Of a stretch of DNA of 64,000 nt, positions 60,471 through 64,000 are shown piece by piece; position 1 is the stretch's first letter, and every line of letters starts with the position of its first letter. Location: the NCBI RefSeq assembly GCF_900119315.1, contig NZ_LT827010.1, forward strand, positions 2,575,001 through 2,639,000. The letters are read 5' to 3'. This DNA is from Actinoplanes sp. SE50/110. GTDB lineage: Bacteria > Actinomycetota > Actinomycetes > Mycobacteriales > Micromonosporaceae. The translations under genes were made by a program, and so were the position numbers. The notes beneath the pieces are model-generated. The model made no database searches and was not told the origin of the DNA. It worked only from the letters and a program-made list of their open reading frames with translations.

Positions 60471-60899
60471 ATGAGTGCGTTGACCGCCTATCTGGACGTC
60501 CCTCTGCACCACGGCGCACCCGGCGCGGCCCGGCGCGCGGTGGTCGCCGTTCTCGGTGGCTGGGGTTTCGACGACCCCGACTGGCTGGATGTGACCGCCG
60601 TGGTGGTCAGCGAGCTGGTCACCAACGCGGTCCGGCACGGCGGCGGCTGCGTCGCCCTGCAGGTCGAGGCCCACGACCGCCGGGTGATCGTGTCGGTCGC
60701 CGACGGTTCCTCGGTGGTGCCCCGGCGGCGCGACCCGGACGGCGCCGGCGGCCGCGGGATCGCCCTGATCGAGGCGCTCGCCGAAGGCTGGACGGTGCAC
60801 AACCACGAGGGCGGCAAACAGGTGCGGGTGCGGCTGGTGCCCTGCCCCGGCGCCGGCACGCCGATGGCGTCCGGCTCGGCCCGCGGGGACGTCGCATGA
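60471..60899 (+). CDS. Anti-sigma-type ATPase (RsbW-like HATPase)
   Basis: A 142-residue GHKL domain protein. N box VVVSELVTNAVRHGG, G1 VSVADGSSVVP, G2 GAGGRGIALIEALAEG. It lacks a phosphoacceptor histidine domain, so it is probably a serine kinase/anti-sigma factor. ATG at 60471. Its stop overlaps the STAS start as ATGA, which couples the pair. Confidence 0.88.
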   Translation: MSALTAYLDVPLHHGAPGAARRAVVAVLGGWGFDDPDWLDVTAVVVSELVTNAVRHGGGCVALQVEAHDRRVIVSVADGSSVVPRRRDPDGAGGRGIALIEALAEGWTVHNHEGGKQVRVRLVPCPGAGTPMASGSARGDVA

Positions 60900-61216
60900 G
60901 GATCGTCCGCTACGACGGTCCGGGCGCGGTCCGCCTGGCCCTGCACGGCGAGCTGGACCTGGCCACCACCGGCCGGGTGACCGCCGAGGCCGAGGCGGCG
61001 CTGGCCACCCCGGGCGTGCGTCGGCTGATCCTGGACGTGGCCGGGCTGACCTTCTGCGACTCGTCGGGCATCGACGCCCTGGTGAACATCCGGACCGCCG
61101 CGCAGACCCGGGGCGCCACCTGCCAGGTGGTCGGCGCGCAGGGCATCGTGCACCGATCCATGCAGGCCACCGGGGTACTGGCCCTGCTGTCGGCGCCCGA
61201 TCGGGGTGCCGCCTGA
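60896..61216 (+). CDS. STAS-domain anti-sigma factor antagonist
   Basis: A 106-residue single STAS domain: LHGELDLATTGRVTAEAEAA, then LILDVAGLTFCDSSGIDALV with the phosphorylatable serine in DSSG. It is coupled to the HATPase by a 4-nt overlap. This is the second such pair in the window, after the 12.4-13.1 kb set. Confidence 0.9.
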   Translation: MRIVRYDGPGAVRLALHGELDLATTGRVTAEAEAALATPGVRRLILDVAGLTFCDSSGIDALVNIRTAAQTRGATCQVVGAQGIVHRSMQATGVLALLSAPDRGAA

Positions 61217-61250
61217 GCGACCGGCGGGCCGGCACCGTCGTACGGCGCCC

Positions 61251-62855
61251 TCAGATGCGGAACCGCTGAACAGCGGACCGCAACTGCTCGGCGAGCGTCT
61301 CCACCTCGTGCGCCGTCCGGGCGGCCTGACCGGCCGCCGCACGGCTGGCCGCGGTGCTGCTCGCCACGTTGGCGATGTTGCCGGCGATGTCGCTGGCGCC
61401 GTTCGCCGCCTCGGTCACCCCGCGGTTCATTTCGGCCGTGGTGGCGCTCTGCTGCTCGACGGCCGACGCGATCGTGGTCTGGTAGTCGCTGATCTGCTCG
61501 ATGATCCGGCTGATCTCGTCGATGGCGGTCACCGCCTGCCCGGTGTCGCTCTGGATCGCGGCGATCTGCTGGGAGATCTGCTCGGTGGCCCGCGCGGTCT
61601 CCTGGGCCAGGTCCTTCACCTCGCTGGCGACCACCGCGAAGCCCTTGCCCGCCTCGCCGGCCCGGGCCGCCTCGATGGTGGCGTTCAGGGCCAGCAGGTT
61701 GGTCTGCGCCGCGATCGTGGTGATCACGTCGATCACGTCGCCGATCTGCGCCGACGAGTCGCCGAGCCGGTTGATGGTGGCGCTGGTGGCCCGGGCCGCG
61801 GCGACCGCGTCCGTGGCGACCTGCGCGGCGTCGCCGGCGTTGCGGGAGATCTCGCTGATCGCCGAGCCCATCTCGTCGGTGCCGGCGGCGACCGTGTGCA
61901 CGTTGCCGGACACCCCGGAGGCGCTCGCCGCGGCCAGCCCGGCCTGCTGATCGGCCTCCGCCACCGCCTGGTCGATCTCCTGGCTGACCCGGCGCATCGT
62001 CTCGGACGCCTCGGTGAGCCGCACCCCGCTCTCGACGATCTCGACGACGCTGCCGCGGATGCCGGTGATCGCCTCGTCGACGGCCCGGCCCATCACCGCG
62101 ATCTCGTCGCCGCCGTCGGTGTCGGCGCGCACCGTCAGGTCGCCGCGGGCCATCGCCTGCAGGGTGCTGATCAGCCGGCCGATCGGGCCGGTGACGCTGC
62201 GGGTGACCACCACGGTGAGCAGCACGGCCGCGACCACGGCCAGGGCGAACGCGATGATCAGAGCGTTCCGGGCGGTGGCCGCCTGCCGCTGGGCGGTGCG
62301 GGTGGCCTGCTCGGCGCGCCCGGTGACCGCGGCGACCAGTTTGTCGGTGCCCTGCACGATCGCGAAGTACAGGTCGTATCCGGGTCCGAGGATCTGTTTG
62401 TCGCCGCCCGCCACGTCGCCCTTGGCGTACAGGGCCGCCGCCTGCGAGTCGGCCTTGAAATACTCGTCCCAGGTGGCCGAGAGGGTGTCGAAGAGCTGGC
62501 GCTCGGCCGGGGTCATCCGCCCGGTGTCGGTGGCCCGCAGCAGGTCCCGCAGCGCCTGTGCGTCGGCCAGGAAACCGGCGCGGTTCTCGCTGGCCGGGTC
62601 GACCGCCTTCCGCGGATCGCCGCGCCGGGTGTCCCAGGCGTATGCGACCTGCCACCCGGAGATGTCCCCGTCGAAGTATTTCTGCTGGTCGACCTGGTGC
62701 TGCAGACGCATCAGGTCGCGATTGTCCGCGGCCGCGGTGGACTGCCGGTTCAGCCCGACCGCGCCGATCGCGACCGCCACGCCGAGCAGCACCAGCACGA
62801 CGGCGAAGGCCACCGACAGGCGGCCACCGAGCCGTAGACGCCGCAGGATCCGCAT
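61251..62855 (-). CDS. Methyl-accepting chemotaxis protein
   Basis: A 534-residue chemoreceptor. Helix 1 (about 13-36), an extracellular four-helix sensor domain (about 37-195), helix 2 (about 199-222), HAMP (223-275) and a long cytoplasmic coiled coil follow. The hairpin tip [16 protein letters not shown] binds CheA and CheW. No conventional tail pentapeptide is seen; it ends AVQRFRI. It starts 4 nt after the GAF kinase stop, so the two share an operon. A remnant of a related receptor lies at 10.6 kb. Confidence 0.93.
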   Translation of the reverse strand: MRILRRLRLGGRLSVAFAVVLVLLGVAVAIGAVGLNRQSTAAADNRDLMRLQHQVDQQKYFDGDISGWQVAYAWDTRRGDPRKAVDPASENRAGFLADAQALRDLLRATDTGRMTPAERQLFDTLSATWDEYFKADSQAAALYAKGDVAGGDKQILGPGYDLYFAIVQGTDKLVAAVTGRAEQATRTAQRQAATARNALIIAFALAVVAAVLLTVVVTRSVTGPIGRLISTLQAMARGDLTVRADTDGGDEIAVMGRAVDEAITGIRGSVVEIVESGVRLTEASETMRRVSQEIDQAVAEADQQAGLAAASASGVSGNVHTVAAGTDEMGSAISEISRNAGDAAQVATDAVAAARATSATINRLGDSSAQIGDVIDVITTIAAQTNLLALNATIEAARAGEAGKGFAVVASEVKDLAQETARATEQISQQIAAIQSDTGQAVTAIDEISRIIEQISDYQTTIASAVEQQSATTAEMNRGVTEAANGASDIAGNIANVASSTAASRAAAGQAARTAHEVETLAEQLRSAVQRFRI

Positions 62856-62859
62856 GTTG

Positions 62860-64000
62860 TCAGGAGATCACGGTCATCCTCGTGGTGGTGCCCATTCCCG
62901 ATCCGTCGGACATAACGGTCAGTGTGCCCTCGTGTGCCCGCAGGATCCGCTGGGTGATCGCCAGACCCAGGCCGACCCCGGGAACCGCCTGCTCCCGGGC
63001 GAACCGGCCGCGGAAGAACCGCTCGGCCACGTGCGGCAGCTCGTCCGCCGGGATGCCCGCGCCCGCGTCCGCCACGCTCAGCCCGAACTCGTCGGCCAGC
63101 ACCCGCACCGTGGACCCGGGCGGGCTGAACAGCACACCGTTGCGGATCAGGTGCTCCGCGGCCTGGCTGAGCCGGGTGAAGTCGCCGGGCACCGGGAAGG
63201 GCCCGGCGCCCCCGGCCACCTCCAGCACCAGCGACACGTCACGCTGCGCGGCCTGCGGGCGGCACGCGGCCATCGCGGCCTCGGCCACCGTGACCAGGTC
63301 GGTCTGCGCCCGCAGCAGCGGCAGCGGGGTGCCGACCGGACGGGTGCCGGCCAGCAGGTGGTCGACCATCCGGACCAGGCGCTCGCCGTTGCGCTGGATC
63401 GGTTCGATCATCCTGCGGTACGGGGCCAGCTCCTCGTTGTCGACCAGCAGTTCCAGGTAGCCCTGGATGGTGGTGACCGGGGTGCGCAACTCGTGCGACA
63501 CGGTGGCGACGAAATCCTCCTCCCGGCTGATCGCCCGGGACAGTTCGTCACCCACCTCGGCCAGCAGCATCCGGTTGCGGACACCGGACAGGTGGCCGGC
63601 CGCCTGCCCGGCCATCGTGTGCAGCATGTCCAGCCGCCGGTCCGCGGTGTCCCGCGGCCGGTCGTCGAGCACGCACATGGTGCCCAGGGTGAACCCGTCC
63701 TCGTCGACCAGCGGCACCCCGGCGTAGAACCGGATGTGCGGCGCACCGACCACGTTCTCCCAGCTGCGGAAGACCGGGTGGGTGAGCGCGTCGGCGACCA
63801 CCAGCGGCATCCGCTGATCGACCACCACCCCGCAGAACGAACTGCCCAGCGGCCCGCCGCTGCTCGGCATGCCGGTGCTGCCGGCGAACCACTGCCGGTC
63901 CGCCTCGACCAGGGTCACCGTCGACATCGAGGTCTCGAAGACCGAGCCGGCCAGCCGGGTCAGCTCGTCCAGGACCACCGGGCGGGGCGCGTCGAGCAAC
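62860..64000 (-). CDS. GAF-domain sensor histidine kinase (5' end outside window)
   Basis: At least 379 residues. A GAF domain (about 1-145, with [20 protein letters not shown] and [20 protein letters not shown]) precedes the histidine kinase core: [39 protein letters not shown] and [13 protein letters not shown]. Related proteins begin some 20-30 residues before this point, so the true start probably lies beyond 64000. It is upstream of, and co-directional with, the chemoreceptor gene; no response regulator is adjacent in the window. Confidence 0.88.
   Translation of the reverse strand, partial: LLDAPRPVVLDELTRLAGSVFETSMSTVTLVEADRQWFAGSTGMPSSGGPLGSSFCGVVVDQRMPLVVADALTHPVFRSWENVVGAPHIRFYAGVPLVDEDGFTLGTMCVLDDRPRDTADRRLDMLHTMAGQAAGHLSGVRNRMLLAEVGDELSRAISREEDFVATVSHELRTPVTTIQGYLELLVDNEELAPYRRMIEPIQRNGERLVRMVDHLLAGTRPVGTPLPLLRAQTDLVTVAEAAMAACRPQAAQRDVSLVLEVAGGAGPFPVPGDFTRLSQAAEHLIRNGVLFSPPGSTVRVLADEFGLSVADAGAGIPADELPHVAERFFRGRFAREQAVPGVGLGLAITQRILRAHEGTLTVMSDGSGMGTTTRMTVIS

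Overview
The window is about 64 kb of very GC-rich DNA from a filamentous actinobacterium. The best match is a Micromonosporaceae member close to Actinoplanes. This is inferred from codon use, frequent GTG/TTG starts, an XRE/DUF5753 regulator, a GSII glutamine synthetase, an IdeR/DmdR-type iron box, PP2C/anti-sigma/STAS partner-switching genes and actinobacterial 23S/5S rRNA. No phage, insertion sequence, CRISPR array or tRNA gene was seen.

Layout. 0-2 kb: 3' part of 23S rRNA, 5S rRNA and a textbook terminator. 2-8 kb: CBS protein, a small membrane protein, a 43-bp tandem repeat array, then a tightly coupled minus-strand operon matching the uncharacterised STM4015/4013/4012/4011 families: a leucine-rich-repeat protein, an alkaline-phosphatase-superfamily hydrolase and two radical SAM enzymes. 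8-19 kb: tandem-GNAT acetyltransferase, siderophore-interacting protein under an iron box, a lone receiver domain, a chemoreceptor tail remnant, a PP2C phosphatase with convergent anti-sigma and STAS genes, glnII, a universal stress protein, an XRE regulator, a short Rho paralogue with a candidate leader peptide, a ClgR-like regulator and an L,D-transpeptidase. 19-35 kb: small metabolic enzymes (LLM oxidoreductase, P-loop kinase, 2'-5' RNA-ligase-like protein, HAD phosphatase, methyltransferase), a PfkB kinase coupled to a membrane protein of unknown function, a TetR-controlled acyl-CoA dehydrogenase/SDR/acyl-CoA dehydrogenase operon, a GT87 glycosyltransferase, a MerR-MFS pair, a lipoprotein polysaccharide deacetylase and a maltokinase-cap-like protein.

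35-50 kb: large secreted subtilase, CoA-disulfide-reductase-like flavoprotein, then a carbohydrate locus: secreted GH3, LacI regulator, CUT1 ABC transporter without its own ATPase, and a GH31 alpha-xylosidase. The same TCGAAGCGCTTCGA palindrome lies upstream of the GH3 gene and, twice, upstream of the transporter operon. The set looks built for uptake and breakdown of xylose-capped (xyloglucan-type) oligosaccharides. 49.7-51.2 kb: an MFS gene and an ArsR-type gene, each missing its N-terminus at a shared junction. 51-58 kb: enoyl-CoA hydratase-like protein, phosphoketolase, peptidoglycan-binding protein, and a CbiMNQO-type Ni/Co ECF transporter preceded by a Nur-like box. 58-64 kb: a second signalling cluster with a hybrid sensor kinase, HATPase/STAS pair, chemoreceptor and GAF sensor kinase (cut by the window end).

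The most unusual features are the STM4011-4015-type operon without an STM4014 member, a conserved 60-bp non-coding element present twice in the window, GC-rich minisatellites ending at stop codons of three genes, and the leader peptide plus hairpin upstream of the Rho paralogue.
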